A DNA stretch of 12,483 bases from an archaeon (GTDB taxonomy: Archaea; Aenigmatarchaeota; Aenigmatarchaeia; GW2011-AR5; GCA-2688965): NCBI GenBank assembly GCA_002688965.1, contig NZEE01000119.1:1-12483 (forward strand), in the 5' to 3' direction. A model generated the notes under the pieces. It made no database searches. It saw only the letters and a program-made list of their open reading frames with translations, and was not told the origin of the DNA. The translations under genes were made by a program, and so were the position numbers. Below are positions 1-5,849 of the stretch, in pieces (positions within the stretch are counted from its first letter, which is position 1; every line of letters begins with the position of its first letter).

Positions 1-138
1 GCTTCCTGATATGATGAGAGGCTGGCAACAGAGAACCAAAACTGATGAAGACCCATGTCATATTGCCGGTTCAATCAGGCCTATTAGAAAAAAGCTAACT
101 AGCGTCTGTCACTAGTTCGACTCCCGCCGGGTCCACCA
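1..138 (+). ncRNA. 3' end of a tmRNA-like (tRNA-like) RNA, 5' part outside the window
   Basis: Bases 116-138 read TTCGACTCCCGCC then GGGTCCACCA, the T-loop, acceptor strand and encoded CCA typical of tmRNA 3' ends. The expected 5' acceptor partner GGACCCG is absent within a tRNA length upstream, so this is not a complete tRNA. Upstream bases fold: CCTGAT (5-10) pairs with ATCAGG (74-79), GGCAA (24-28) with TTGCC (63-67), and AACC (34-37) with GGTT (68-71). The last two cross as a pseudoknot, and tmRNAs carry several. One oddity is that the T-stem is not formed, because ACTAG (111-115) does not match CCCGC (123-127). Instead AACTAG (97-102) pairs with CTAGTT (112-117). A functional tmRNA needs a T-stem, so a degenerate copy or an attachment site derived from an ssrA 3' end is a real alternative. 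Confidence 0.45.
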
Positions 139-153
139 TTTTAAGGAGAAAAT

Positions 154-312
154 ATGGAATTTTTAGCATCCAAAAACTTTAGCTTGATATGCGCAATTTT
201 AAATGGTGTCTTTGCGTTTAGCGCATTTAGCAGTGGAAACTGGGGATTTGGCCTGCTCTGTTCAGTGTTTTGCTGTTATTGTGCAAGCAATTATTTAAAA
301 TCTGGCAAATAA
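154..312 (+). CDS. small hydrophobic membrane protein (52 aa), function unknown
   Basis: ATG at 154 follows a clear AAGGAG (143-148) at good spacing, and the frame is open for 52 codons to TAA. The protein has two hydrophobic stretches (about residues 10-25 and 31-48) separated by a short Ser-Gly-Asn-Trp turn, so it probably forms a membrane hairpin. It is rich in Phe and has five Cys, including a CC pair near residues 40-41. It ends in a short basic tail (Lys-Ser-Gly-Lys). Small proteins of this type are common in marine phages, but I know of no assigned function. It starts 15 bases after the tRNA-like 3' end, so it is the first gene of the accessory block. Inner-membrane location is inferred from hydrophobicity alone. 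Confidence 0.8.
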   Translation: MEFLASKNFSLICAILNGVFAFSAFSSGNWGFGLLCSVFCCYCASNYLKSGK

Positions 313-422
313 AACTTCCGCCAAATCCATAATTTTTTTTAAACATATGCATTAATTAGAATAGAATGTGTATAAGGATAAGGATATCACAACTTGTTAC
401 ATCTTTGCCCTATAGGAAAAAA

Positions 423-614
423 ATGAATAATAATATACCAGTTACACTCAATGAGATGATTAATCTTTTAGAGTCTGTTAGAAATGACTACGACAAGTTT
501 TACGATAATGGCAATGCTTCAGCAGGAACTAGAGTTAGAAAAGCAATGCAAGAAGTAAAAGCCACAGCACAAGAAGTACGCTTACACGTTCAAGAAACTA
601 AAAATAACAAGTAA
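423..614 (+). CDS. histone H1-like Hc1-type nucleoid protein (63 aa)
   Basis: The C-terminal half carries the pattern ASAGTRVRKAMQEVK followed by AQEVR. This matches the Hc1 family (chlamydial histone H1-like DNA-binding proteins and relatives in bacteria and phages), where a G-T-R-x-R-K-A segment starts a helical stretch. The N-terminal half has a Leu/Met-rich helix with acidic residues (about residues 5-20). The frame is open from ATG 366, but I choose ATG 423: AGGA at 414-417 gives a proper ribosome site, the 366 start has none, and the extra 19 residues do not resemble the family. The expected role is binding nucleic acid, perhaps compacting phage or host DNA; this is inferred from family membership. 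A repeated RNA hairpin begins seven bases after the stop. Confidence 0.75.
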   Translation: MNNNIPVTLNEMINLLESVRNDYDKFYDNGNASAGTRVRKAMQEVKATAQEVRLHVQETKNNK

Positions 615-621
615 GCAAAAG

Positions 622-660
622 CCGCAGGGAGGCACGGGCTCATAGTGAGATAGGTGCCTC
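622..660 (+). ncRNA. intergenic RNA hairpin element, copy 1 of 3
   Basis: CCGCAGG (622-628) is followed by a 7-bp stem, GAGGCAC (629-635) with GTGCCTC (654-660). Relative to copies 2 and 3, this copy has A634-T655 where they have C-G, so both sides changed together. The 18-base loop holds its own small hairpin, CTCA (639-642) with TGAG (646-649). No U-tract follows, so it is not a classical terminator. It lies 7 bases after one stop codon and 32 bases before the next start. Confidence 0.7.
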
Positions 661-692
661 ACCCATTACACACACACACAAAGGAGAATGAA

Positions 693-905
693 ATGGGAGA
701 TAATAAAAGCGGGTACCAGCTCCGCACAGACTTGCTGGGAATGGCTACGGGAATTGTAGTTGACAGGACTAATCGTCTTGAGAATAATGAACACTTTCTA
801 GCTGAAAATGATAAATCATATCATAGAAAGCCGATTACACCTTATACTTCTGAGGATGTTATTGCTGAGGCTGAGAAGCTTTATGCATTCGTTCAAAAAA
901 AGTAG
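693..905 (+). CDS. small phage protein of unknown function (70 aa)
   Basis: ATG 693 has a strong AAGGAG (681-686) six bases upstream. An in-frame ATG at 654 would run through the conserved intergenic hairpin and has no ribosome site, so I reject it. The protein begins MGDNKSGYQLRTDLLGMA and ends with EDVIAEAEKLYAFVQKK. This layout, a G-Y-x-[LI]-R-x-[DE]-L-L helix and then a C-terminal E-x-[LI]-Y-x-F-V helix, resembles small hypothetical proteins I recall from T4-like marine phages. No catalytic motif, signal peptide or membrane segment is visible. It is probably an all-helical cytosolic protein. It sits between the Hc1-like and cold-shock genes, with a copy of the repeated hairpin on each side, which suggests shared regulation. 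Confidence 0.8.
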   Translation: MGDNKSGYQLRTDLLGMATGIVVDRTNRLENNEHFLAENDKSYHRKPITPYTSEDVIAEAEKLYAFVQKK

Positions 906-917
906 AAGGTAATTTAT

Positions 918-948
918 CCGCAGGGAGGCCCGGGATTATAGGGGCCTC
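918..948 (+). ncRNA. intergenic RNA hairpin element, copy 2 of 3
   Basis: CCGCAGG (918-924) precedes the stem GAGGCCC (925-931) with GGGCCTC (942-948), a perfect 7-bp GC-rich pairing with the 10-base loop GGGATTATAG. Bases 918-944 are identical to copy 3. It lies 12 bases after the stop of the upstream gene and 31 bases before the csp start. AT-rich sequence follows it, but no run of T. Confidence 0.75.
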
Positions 949-979
949 AATTTATAATAACAACAAGAAAAAGAAAATA

Positions 980-1180
980 ATGAATAAAGGTAAAGTTAAG
1001 TTTTTTAATACAAGCAAAGGTTTTGGGTTTATTACTCAAGATAACGGGGAAGATCTTTTCTTTCACGTCTCTGAGCTTCGAATCGGGTCTGCCAATGAAG
1101 GTGACAAGGTTGAGTTTGAGATTAGTGAAGGTAAAAAAGGACCATGCGCTGTAAATATTAGAGAATCACTTAGCACATAA
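980..1180 (+). CDS. cold-shock domain protein (CspA family, 66 aa)
   Basis: This is a full-length single cold-shock domain of normal family size. RNP1 reads KGFGFI (about residues 14-19) and RNP2 reads DLFFHVS (about 26-32), preceded by the usual GKVKFFN start. The aromatic residues that stack on bases are present (F9, F16, F18, F27, F28). The family binds single-stranded RNA or DNA without strict sequence preference and melts RNA structure, acting as an RNA chaperone or antiterminator. The ribosome site is only a purine-rich run (AAGAAAAAGAAAA) without a clear GGAG. RNA hairpin copies lie on both sides, and a structure-melting protein encoded between repeated hairpins is suggestive, though a functional link is only inference. 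Confidence 0.95.
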   Translation: MNKGKVKFFNTSKGFGFITQDNGEDLFFHVSELRIGSANEGDKVEFEISEGKKGPCAVNIRESLST

Positions 1181-1188
1181 AGTGTGAG

Positions 1189-1219
1189 CCGCAGGGAGGC
1201 CCGGGATTATAGGGGTCTT
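1189..1219 (+). ncRNA. intergenic RNA hairpin element, copy 3 of 3
   Basis: CCGCAGG (1189-1195) precedes GAGGCCC (1196-1202), which pairs with GGGTCTT (1213-1219) around the loop GGGATTATAG. Two Watson-Crick pairs of copy 2 have become G-U wobbles here (G1199-T1216, G1196-T1219), so the RNA stem is kept although the DNA inverted repeat is not. That points to function as RNA. A further AAAGT (1179-1183) to ACTTT (1220-1224) pairing could extend the base. Confidence 0.7.
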
Positions 1220-1273
1220 ACTTTCTAATGGAAGTTTACATATAAGTTGATTAATGCTTTAATATTTATATAT

Positions 1274-1290
1274 GAAGAGGATTTATCATC
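1274..1290 (+). promoter_or_regulatory. ribosome site that points to an AUC start codon
   Basis: GAAGAGGA (1274-1281) is a strong ribosome site. Six bases later, where a start codon is expected, stands ATC (1288-1290) followed by GCA TAT CGT. No ATG, GTG or TTG lies in this frame between the in-frame TGA (1273-1275) and GTG 1357. This decides the start of the Cys-rich gene that follows. Confidence 0.45.
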
Positions 1291-1563
1291 GCATATCGTC
1301 GCTCAGGCACAGGTGAGAGAAAACGGTATCCATGTCCGGAATGTTCTGCTGATATCGTGTGGTCACTTATGAATGGAAGAGCGGGATCTAAAAGCAGTGT
1401 TGTCTGTTCAAATAATTTGATCTCTTCTAGAATTGATTGTAAGCCTAGATTAGAAAAGTTTTGTACATGGTCCGGATTCGTTATCAGACAAAAAGACGGA
1501 TCTGTTAGACTTTTTAACTCTGACGGTATTTCTTTTCTTAGATGTCGTAATACTTTAACATAG
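1288..1563 (+). CDS. small Cys-rich, probably zinc-binding protein with a non-canonical AUC start
   Basis: The frame from 1288 encodes 91 residues with a basic N-terminus, then C16-P-E-C19, C40, C51, C59 and C86. CPEC plus later cysteines looks like a zinc ribbon, most likely C16/C19 with C40 and C51 or C59; the pairing is a guess. I do not recognise the family. Segments such as GRAGSKSSVVCSN and RQKDGSVRLF look like genuine protein. Starting at GTG 1357 would delete CPEC and has no ribosome site. ATG 1272 is in another frame and stops after 14 codons. The gene therefore either starts at AUC, as rare AUU starts do in bacteria, or has lost its ATG by a single change or a sequence error. A nucleic-acid-binding role is likely but unproven. 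Confidence 0.6.
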   Translation: MAYRRSGTGERKRYPCPECSADIVWSLMNGRAGSKSSVVCSNNLISSRIDCKPRLEKFCTWSGFVIRQKDGSVRLFNSDGISFLRCRNTLT

Positions 1564-1588
1564 AGTTAGTTTAAAGTAGAATAGCAGA

Positions 1589-1987
1589 ATGATTATTCTA
1601 CTGTTTTTACTTTTAATTATAGGCTGTGAAGCAAAACCCTCAATAGTGAATGATGATACAGTTGATCATAAAAATACTTCACTTAGCGAAAATACAATAT
1701 CCCGGATAGGTGATATTGATACAATTACACATGAGTGCTTCAAGGCAATGATACCTATAAATTTAAATGTATCTCTGTCAACAATAGCAGAAGGTAAAGA
1801 AAGCGAAACAGTAGAGAGAAAGTCAATTCAATTACAATCTAGGGAAGACGAGTATACATTTTGCGTAGGATGTGATGATGATAGTGAAAATAGCAACATT
1901 CAACCAGAACAGATAGATGTTGAGATAGATATTGACCCAACTACGGGTGAAATTGATTTGACTATAAAAGATTTTAAACTTGAATAG
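1589..1987 (+). CDS. putative lipoprotein (132 aa), function unknown
   Basis: The N-terminus is a run of Ile, Leu and Phe ending in I-I-G-C13, a lipobox that would make Cys13 the lipidated residue after signal peptidase II cleavage. The leader has no Lys or Arg before its hydrophobic core, which is unusual. An in-frame stop at 1577-1579 rules out a longer start. The mature part is strongly acidic, with Asp/Glu-rich repeats near the C-terminus, and has Cys in HECFK and in CVGC. I recognise no domain. It lies eight bases upstream of a glycosyltransferase gene and probably shares its transcript. Some phages make lipoproteins that block superinfection (T5 Llp is an example). That role is possible here but rests only on size and location. 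Confidence 0.65.
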   Translation: MIILLFLLLIIGCEAKPSIVNDDTVDHKNTSLSENTISRIGDIDTITHECFKAMIPINLNVSLSTIAEGKESETVERKSIQLQSREDEYTFCVGCDDDSENSNIQPEQIDVEIDIDPTTGEIDLTIKDFKLE

Positions 1988-1995
1988 AGGGCATT

Positions 1996-3135
1996 ATGGC
2001 CATCTCAGACTTAGAAGTTCAAGAGCTTGAAACTGCAATAGAAACAATATTCAGCGGATATAGATTTTTTGACTTTAGGATAATTCCAGAACTATTGCCA
2101 AGCAGACAAAGTGATGAAAATTCATTTGAATGGAGTTTTAACTGGAAGTGCAGGGTCGGAAGAGACGGGGAAAAAACTCTCAGTGAGTCCGACCTATCAG
2201 CAGATCAGTCGAAAGTAATAGACGATCTTTCTTCTCAAATAGGCTGGAGATTTATTCAACAGGTAAAACAATTTCAACCAGTACCGTGGGAAGGTTGCTC
2301 ATTTAATTTAACGTCTTACTCAGGTCACAAATCGTGGAAATATGTTTCTTGCCATCCGACTCACCGTGAGACAAGCTTCTCTCCTACAATTTCTAATAAA
2401 TCACACAGAAGGGTTGTGGGTATTTTACAAGTAAAAAATTCTGATTTATTCATATCAACTGTAATTGAAAATACATTAGATATGCTAGACTGGTTAGTAA
2501 TTTTAGATAACAACTCTACAGATAATACACTAAAAATTGTAAAGCAGCTAAGTTCAAAAAATGACAATATCATCACCAAAGAGATATTAACTGTAAACTC
2601 AGGAGGTAGATTTCTTCACTCTCTGTGCGGAACAGATACAGTTGTTGTAAAGATTGATGCAGATGAAGTCTGGTGTCCTTATTATTCAAAAAATCTACGA
2701 AATGAGCTTGTAACACAAGATTTTAATCAATATTGTTGCCTCAAAATTCATGATGGATGGTTTCATGTAGACGGAATTGATATTAATAATGAAGTATGCT
2801 CTGGAAAATATGAAGATATGAAGCTTTACTATTTTGGAAATATTTTAGCATGGTGTCAACCTACAGAAAGACTTCATGGAATACCTAGAACTTTGAGAGA
2901 CGGCGTAGAGCAAGATTCTAATAGACAATTAGAAACTTCCACACCCACGGGAAGACCTGCAATTTTACATTTTCCATTTTTATGTCTCAGTAGTAATGGT
3001 AAAGATGACTTTAGGCCAGGGATAGAAAAAAATAAGCAGCGATATATAGAAAAAAATAAAAAGAACCTGGTCGTAGTTGGAATGAATGATTTCAATATAA
3101 GCGAGTGTCTTTCGATAGTTTTGCATGACAAATAG
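1996..3135 (+). CDS. two-domain glycosyltransferase (GT-A fold, GT2-like), 379 aa
   Basis: Residues about 138-345 look like a GT-A glycosyltransferase of the Glyco_tranf_2_4 type. They contain VGILQVKNSD (141-150), a strand plus turn ILDNNSTDNT (169-178) as in nucleotide-sugar binding, the metal-binding motif D221-A-D-E in VVVKIDADEVW, and a late ILHFPF segment. Such enzymes move a sugar from a nucleotide sugar to an acceptor; the substrate cannot be told here. Residues 1-137 form a separate domain I do not recognise, rich in Trp, Asp and Ser with no membrane segment. ATG 1996 follows AGAGG (1985-1989), which overlaps the upstream stop. Coupling to a lipoprotein gene hints at surface modification. 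Unlike the second glycosyltransferase at 6688, it has no capsid-targeting leader, so it probably acts in the infected cell. Confidence 0.75.
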   Translation: MAISDLEVQELETAIETIFSGYRFFDFRIIPELLPSRQSDENSFEWSFNWKCRVGRDGEKTLSESDLSADQSKVIDDLSSQIGWRFIQQVKQFQPVPWEGCSFNLTSYSGHKSWKYVSCHPTHRETSFSPTISNKSHRRVVGILQVKNSDLFISTVIENTLDMLDWLVILDNNSTDNTLKIVKQLSSKNDNIITKEILTVNSGGRFLHSLCGTDTVVVKIDADEVWCPYYSKNLRNELVTQDFNQYCCLKIHDGWFHVDGIDINNEVCSGKYEDMKLYYFGNILAWCQPTERLHGIPRTLRDGVEQDSNRQLETSTPTGRPAILHFPFLCLSSNGKDDFRPGIEKNKQRYIEKNKKNLVVVGMNDFNISECLSIVLHDK

Positions 3136-3141
3136 AAAGAT

Positions 3142-3174
3142 AAAGATAGAATATATGATTTATAATATCTTTTT
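3142..3174 (+). terminator. possible AT-rich intrinsic terminator after the glycosyltransferase gene
   Basis: AAAGATA (3142-3148) pairs with TATCTTT (3166-3172), and inner TATA (3152-3155) pairs with TATA (3161-3164). T's follow to 3174. It lies between a stop at 3135 and a TAAATA box at 3180, which is where a transcript boundary is expected. The stem is nearly all A-T, so it would be weak. Confidence 0.35.
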
Positions 3175-3179
3175 AGAGA

Positions 3180-3186
3180 CTAAATA
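3180..3186 (+). promoter_or_regulatory. late-promoter-like box CTAAATA for the stator/fibre operon
   Basis: CTAAATA resembles the T4 late promoter core TATAAATA. It lies 12 bases before ATG 3199, and AATATTTATATAC fills the gap with no Shine-Dalgarno sequence. If transcription starts about six bases after the box, the leader would be only a few bases long. It would drive the tight four-gene run to 6583. Confidence 0.5.
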
Positions 3187-3198
3187 ATATTTATATAC

Positions 3199-4323
3199 AT
3201 GTCTGAGATGAAATTATTAATGGAAGGATGGAGACTGTTTCTTAAAGAGACTAGAAGCCAGGCATTCATAGATGAGTTTATGCCTCTTTTGAAGCAGTGG
3301 AATGAGCTTCAAGATGAGTACGGGTACATTCAGACGGGTCGTCACGATCCAGAAGGTAATCCATATGATCCCCCAGGAGAGGGGCAAGATATAGATACGA
3401 GTGAGCTACCTTCATATACTACGTCTAAATTTTATAAACATCATCTTAGAGGCGGTCCCGGTCCAAGAAGAGCACATTTTGCACAGTCAGATAGAGAGGT
3501 TGCAATTGAAAGAAAGCTTTTGCAACTTTTTCAAAAGTATGCAGATCAATCATTCTTTCAAAATCAAGTTACGCTTGTTCATAATTTAAACTATAATGCT
3601 GCAGCTTCAAATATGTTTGGTAACACTCTTGGTTTAGAATTTCCCAAACCTTCAGAAACAAGAGAGGGATATCTCTCAGGTGAGGGAACAAGACATAGAG
3701 ATGTGATGTCATGTCATGGATTTACTGATAATAGACTTAATAGTGCAGGATATGGGATGATATTAAAGGGCCACGTTGTTTTTGCGTCAAGATCAGACTT
3801 GGCATCGCAAACATTGCGTACAGCGCATCAGGATGTAAAAAAAGCATATAAACATTCAGGAATTCCAAAGAGAACTGGACCGGGAAGAGTTCAAGGAAAC
3901 GAAAGGACGCAAGCACTGAGACAGAAAATTCATCAAAGAAAAAGAGAAAGAGCTATTGCAGCTGGTGAAACACCTGCACCAGAGCTAGCCCAGGAAGATC
4001 TTAATAATATGATTAATCAAGTTATTCTTGGTCCAGATGATATTGAGTACAGCATGATAGAAGAAGTTTTAGTTGACAACTGGGTAATCGACGGATGGTA
4101 CTGTCACTTTAATGGAGGAAGACCCTGGCCTGAACATTTTTGGGAAAAAGCATATAAAATAGGAATTCAAAAACCCATATATTCTGTAGGAATGAGCGGG
4201 GAAGTATTAGGAGAGGTAAATCTTGAAGATTACTTTGGAGAAGGCACAGAAGAAGAAAAATCTGAAGATGAAAGACAATATCAGAGAGATGACTTGCGTC
4301 ATGCTCTTGGAACTATGGAGTGA
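3199..4323 (+). CDS. capsid-targeted internal protein, possibly ADP-ribosyltransferase-like (374 aa)
   Basis: The N-terminus MKLLMEGWRLFLKE (from Met4) resembles the T4 capsid-targeting leader (MKTYQEFIAE). It ends in L-K-E17, the L/I-x-E pattern cut by T4-type prohead protease, so the protein is probably packed in the head and injected. The body (about 90-330) shows CH173-G, then GYGMILKGHVVFA (184-196) and E288-E289-V-L-V-D-N. The order His-Gly, K-G-x-x-F-A, Glu-x-[VL]-V-D recalls PARP-like ADP-ribosyltransferases, and T4 Alt is a head-packaged enzyme of that general activity. However, the PARP tyrosine position appears to be Val, so the match is weak and the function stays open. Residues 205-270 are basic (KRTGPGR, RKRERA); the tail is acidic. 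First gene of an operon; the fibre-like gene follows after six bases. Confidence 0.5.
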   Translation: MSEMKLLMEGWRLFLKETRSQAFIDEFMPLLKQWNELQDEYGYIQTGRHDPEGNPYDPPGEGQDIDTSELPSYTTSKFYKHHLRGGPGPRRAHFAQSDREVAIERKLLQLFQKYADQSFFQNQVTLVHNLNYNAAASNMFGNTLGLEFPKPSETREGYLSGEGTRHRDVMSCHGFTDNRLNSAGYGMILKGHVVFASRSDLASQTLRTAHQDVKKAYKHSGIPKRTGPGRVQGNERTQALRQKIHQRKRERAIAAGETPAPELAQEDLNNMINQVILGPDDIEYSMIEEVLVDNWVIDGWYCHFNGGRPWPEHFWEKAYKIGIQKPIYSVGMSGEVLGEVNLEDYFGEGTEEEKSEDERQYQRDDLRHALGTME

Positions 4324-4329
4324 TAATAA

Positions 4330-5145
4330 ATGGCTAGAAAAACTACAATAACAGGCGATGGTGTAAGAGATGATTCAATAACCGGAGACGATGTTGATGA
4401 AAGTACACTGATACTTGACACACTAAGAGATGCTGACGGTGATACAAAAATTCAAGTAGAAGAGTCTGCTGACGGAGATAAAATCAGATTTGATACTGCT
4501 GGGGGCGAACGCATGATCATTACTGAACATGGTCTAGTAGGAATAGGAACAGATGACCCAGACAATACCTTGCACATATTCAGTACTGGACATACCCACT
4601 TAAAGATTCAAAGCGAAGATGGAAGCTATGCCGCTGTAAAAATGAAGTCTGGCACAGGCGGTTCGACGTATGTATGGACACCAGCAGATACCTCAGACAT
4701 ACGCCTTTATGCTGGCGGAGCGGATCGTGTGCATGTAGACAACAACGGAAACGTTGGTTTTGGAACTACAACACCGGCATCCACGCTTTCAGTTGATGGA
4801 AGCATATCTGCAGGAGTGACACTCATAAATACTGGCAATGATCCTGGGACAACCTATTCTGTCGTAGATACAGATTATGTAATTTTAGTTAATACACGAC
4901 CTACACCGCAAGGAGGGATCGACAGCTCTTTAACAATTACTTTACCGCTGGCAGCTTCTTATCCTGGAAGAATTATCGTAGTTAAAGATTCTGGTGGCTA
5001 TTCTAACATAAACAATATAACAATCTCTAGAGCTGGTAGTGATACTATCGAAGGAGTAAACACTACACTTGTACTTAATAATATTGCACAGTTTACTAGA
5101 TTAATCTCTAATGGTGTATCTAACTGGTGTGAGATAGGAAGTTAA
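4330..5145 (+). CDS. tail-fibre-like structural protein (271 aa)
   Basis: Two copies of a fibre motif are visible: LVGIGTDDPDNTLHI (69-83) and NVGFGTTTPASTLSV (141-155). The G-[IF]-G-T-x-x-P-x-x-T-L-x-[IV] pattern is common in phage fibre and tail proteins, often before a knob or chaperone domain. The N-terminus has T-G-D-[GD]-V repeats that may attach to the virion. Residues about 175-271 form a beta-rich end (DTDYVILVNT, LPLAASYPGRIIVVKD, FTRLISNGVSNW), likely the distal receptor-facing domain. It has no intramolecular chaperone. The protein should trimerise on the virion surface; this is inferred from the motif family. GGAG (4316-4319) overlaps the end of the upstream gene. The next gene starts two bases after its stop, so fibre and stator-like genes share one message. 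Confidence 0.75.
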   Translation: MARKTTITGDGVRDDSITGDDVDESTLILDTLRDADGDTKIQVEESADGDKIRFDTAGGERMIITEHGLVGIGTDDPDNTLHIFSTGHTHLKIQSEDGSYAAVKMKSGTGGSTYVWTPADTSDIRLYAGGADRVHVDNNGNVGFGTTTPASTLSVDGSISAGVTLINTGNDPGTTYSVVDTDYVILVNTRPTPQGGIDSSLTITLPLAASYPGRIIVVKDSGGYSNINNITISRAGSDTIEGVNTTLVLNNIAQFTRLISNGVSNWCEIGS

Positions 5146-5147
5146 CA

Positions 5148-5849
5148 GTGGATTCTGGTAGATTTAAATCACCGTGGATATCAATTTCAGATATGATGAC
5201 TGGGTTGATGATGATATTCTTGTTCATAAGTGTCAGCTATTCATATCAAATAAATGAAAAGTCAAAAGACGTCACTGAAAAGCAAGAAAATATAGCAGAT
5301 ATAGTTCAGGAGTGGAAAGATTATAAAAAAGTTATTGCAAATGACTTGCATAAAGAATTTGATAAAGATCTAGCAAGGTGGGATGCATCAATAGACGATG
5401 ATAATTTATCATTTAGATTTGAATCTCCTGAGGTTTTATTTAAAGCAGGAAAGTCGCAGGTTACACCATTGTTTGATGAGATACTTTCAGACTTTTGGCC
5501 TAGATATGTGTCTGTTCTGAATAGACATGACAGCTACATCAGAGAGATAAAAATAGAAGGACATACTTCTAGTGAGTGGTCATCTAATGTTACTCGACAG
5601 GAGTCATACTTTTTAAATATGCAACTTTCTCAAGATAGATCTAGAAATGTTTTACGAGTTTGCTATTCAAATACCGCTGAGATTTTCAAAGAATGGATAA
5701 TATCGTCAACTACTGCCAACGGTTTTTCATTTTCAAGATTAATATATAGTGAAGAAGGGGCAGAAGATATAGATAAAAGTAGAAGAGTAGAGTTTACTAT
5801 AATGGTAGACTCGGAAACAAAAATTAATGAGATATCGGATAAATTATGA
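5148..5849 (+). CDS. ZorB/MotB-like stator subunit: TM helix plus OmpA-like domain (233 aa)
   Basis: Residues 10-31 read PWISISDMMTGLMMIFLFIS onward: a single membrane helix with D15 at its cytoplasmic start, the position and context of the proton-carrying Asp of MotB, ZorB and ExbD/TolR proteins. A short linker and helix (35-75) lead to an OmpA-like peptidoglycan-binding domain (about 85-222). Its motifs are IEGHTSS (136-142), LSQDRSRNV (160-168), NGFS (191-194) and DKSRRVEF (209-216), including the Arg that contacts peptidoglycan in this family. The length fits ZorB. It would plug and anchor a proton channel formed with the next gene's product, in the inner membrane and periplasm. GTG 5148 follows TAGGAAG (5136-5142). 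Its stop overlaps the next start (ATGA). Family assignment is firm; ZorB rather than MotB is a judgement from size and partner. Confidence 0.85.
   Translation: MDSGRFKSPWISISDMMTGLMMIFLFISVSYSYQINEKSKDVTEKQENIADIVQEWKDYKKVIANDLHKEFDKDLARWDASIDDDNLSFRFESPEVLFKAGKSQVTPLFDEILSDFWPRYVSVLNRHDSYIREIKIEGHTSSEWSSNVTRQESYFLNMQLSQDRSRNVLRVCYSNTAEIFKEWIISSTTANGFSFSRLIYSEEGAEDIDKSRRVEFTIMVDSETKINEISDKL

Noticed and set aside
49..138. A complete long-variable-arm tRNA, from GACCC (50-54) pairing with GGGTC (129-133)
   Set aside because: The outer acceptor pairs mismatch, the T-stem does not form, and the only 7-base loop (TTAG/CTAA stem) has no T33 or sensible anticodon.
303..340. Terminator after the 52-aa gene: TGGC/GCCA stem with a T-run at 333-340
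   Set aside because: The stem is only four pairs with a 13-base loop, and the T-run is not next to the stem.
366..422. Upstream ATG start for the Hc1-like gene
   Set aside because: No ribosome site, and the extra residues do not fit the family; ATG 423 has AGGA.
668..680. AC dinucleotide repeat
   Set aside because: Only six units, in a leader next to a ribosome site; no sign of function.
654..692. Upstream ATG start for the 70-aa gene
   Set aside because: It would run through the end of the conserved hairpin; ATG 693 has a strong AAGGAG.
622..1219. The three hairpins as intrinsic terminators or as a CRISPR-like array
   Set aside because: No U-tracts follow them, and they are spaced by genes, not by uniform spacers.
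1272..1316. 14-codon frame from ATG 1272, with a possible +1 frameshift into the Cys-rich gene
   Set aside because: No slippery site is visible, the ribosome site lies inside it and points to 1288, and the peptide looks meaningless.
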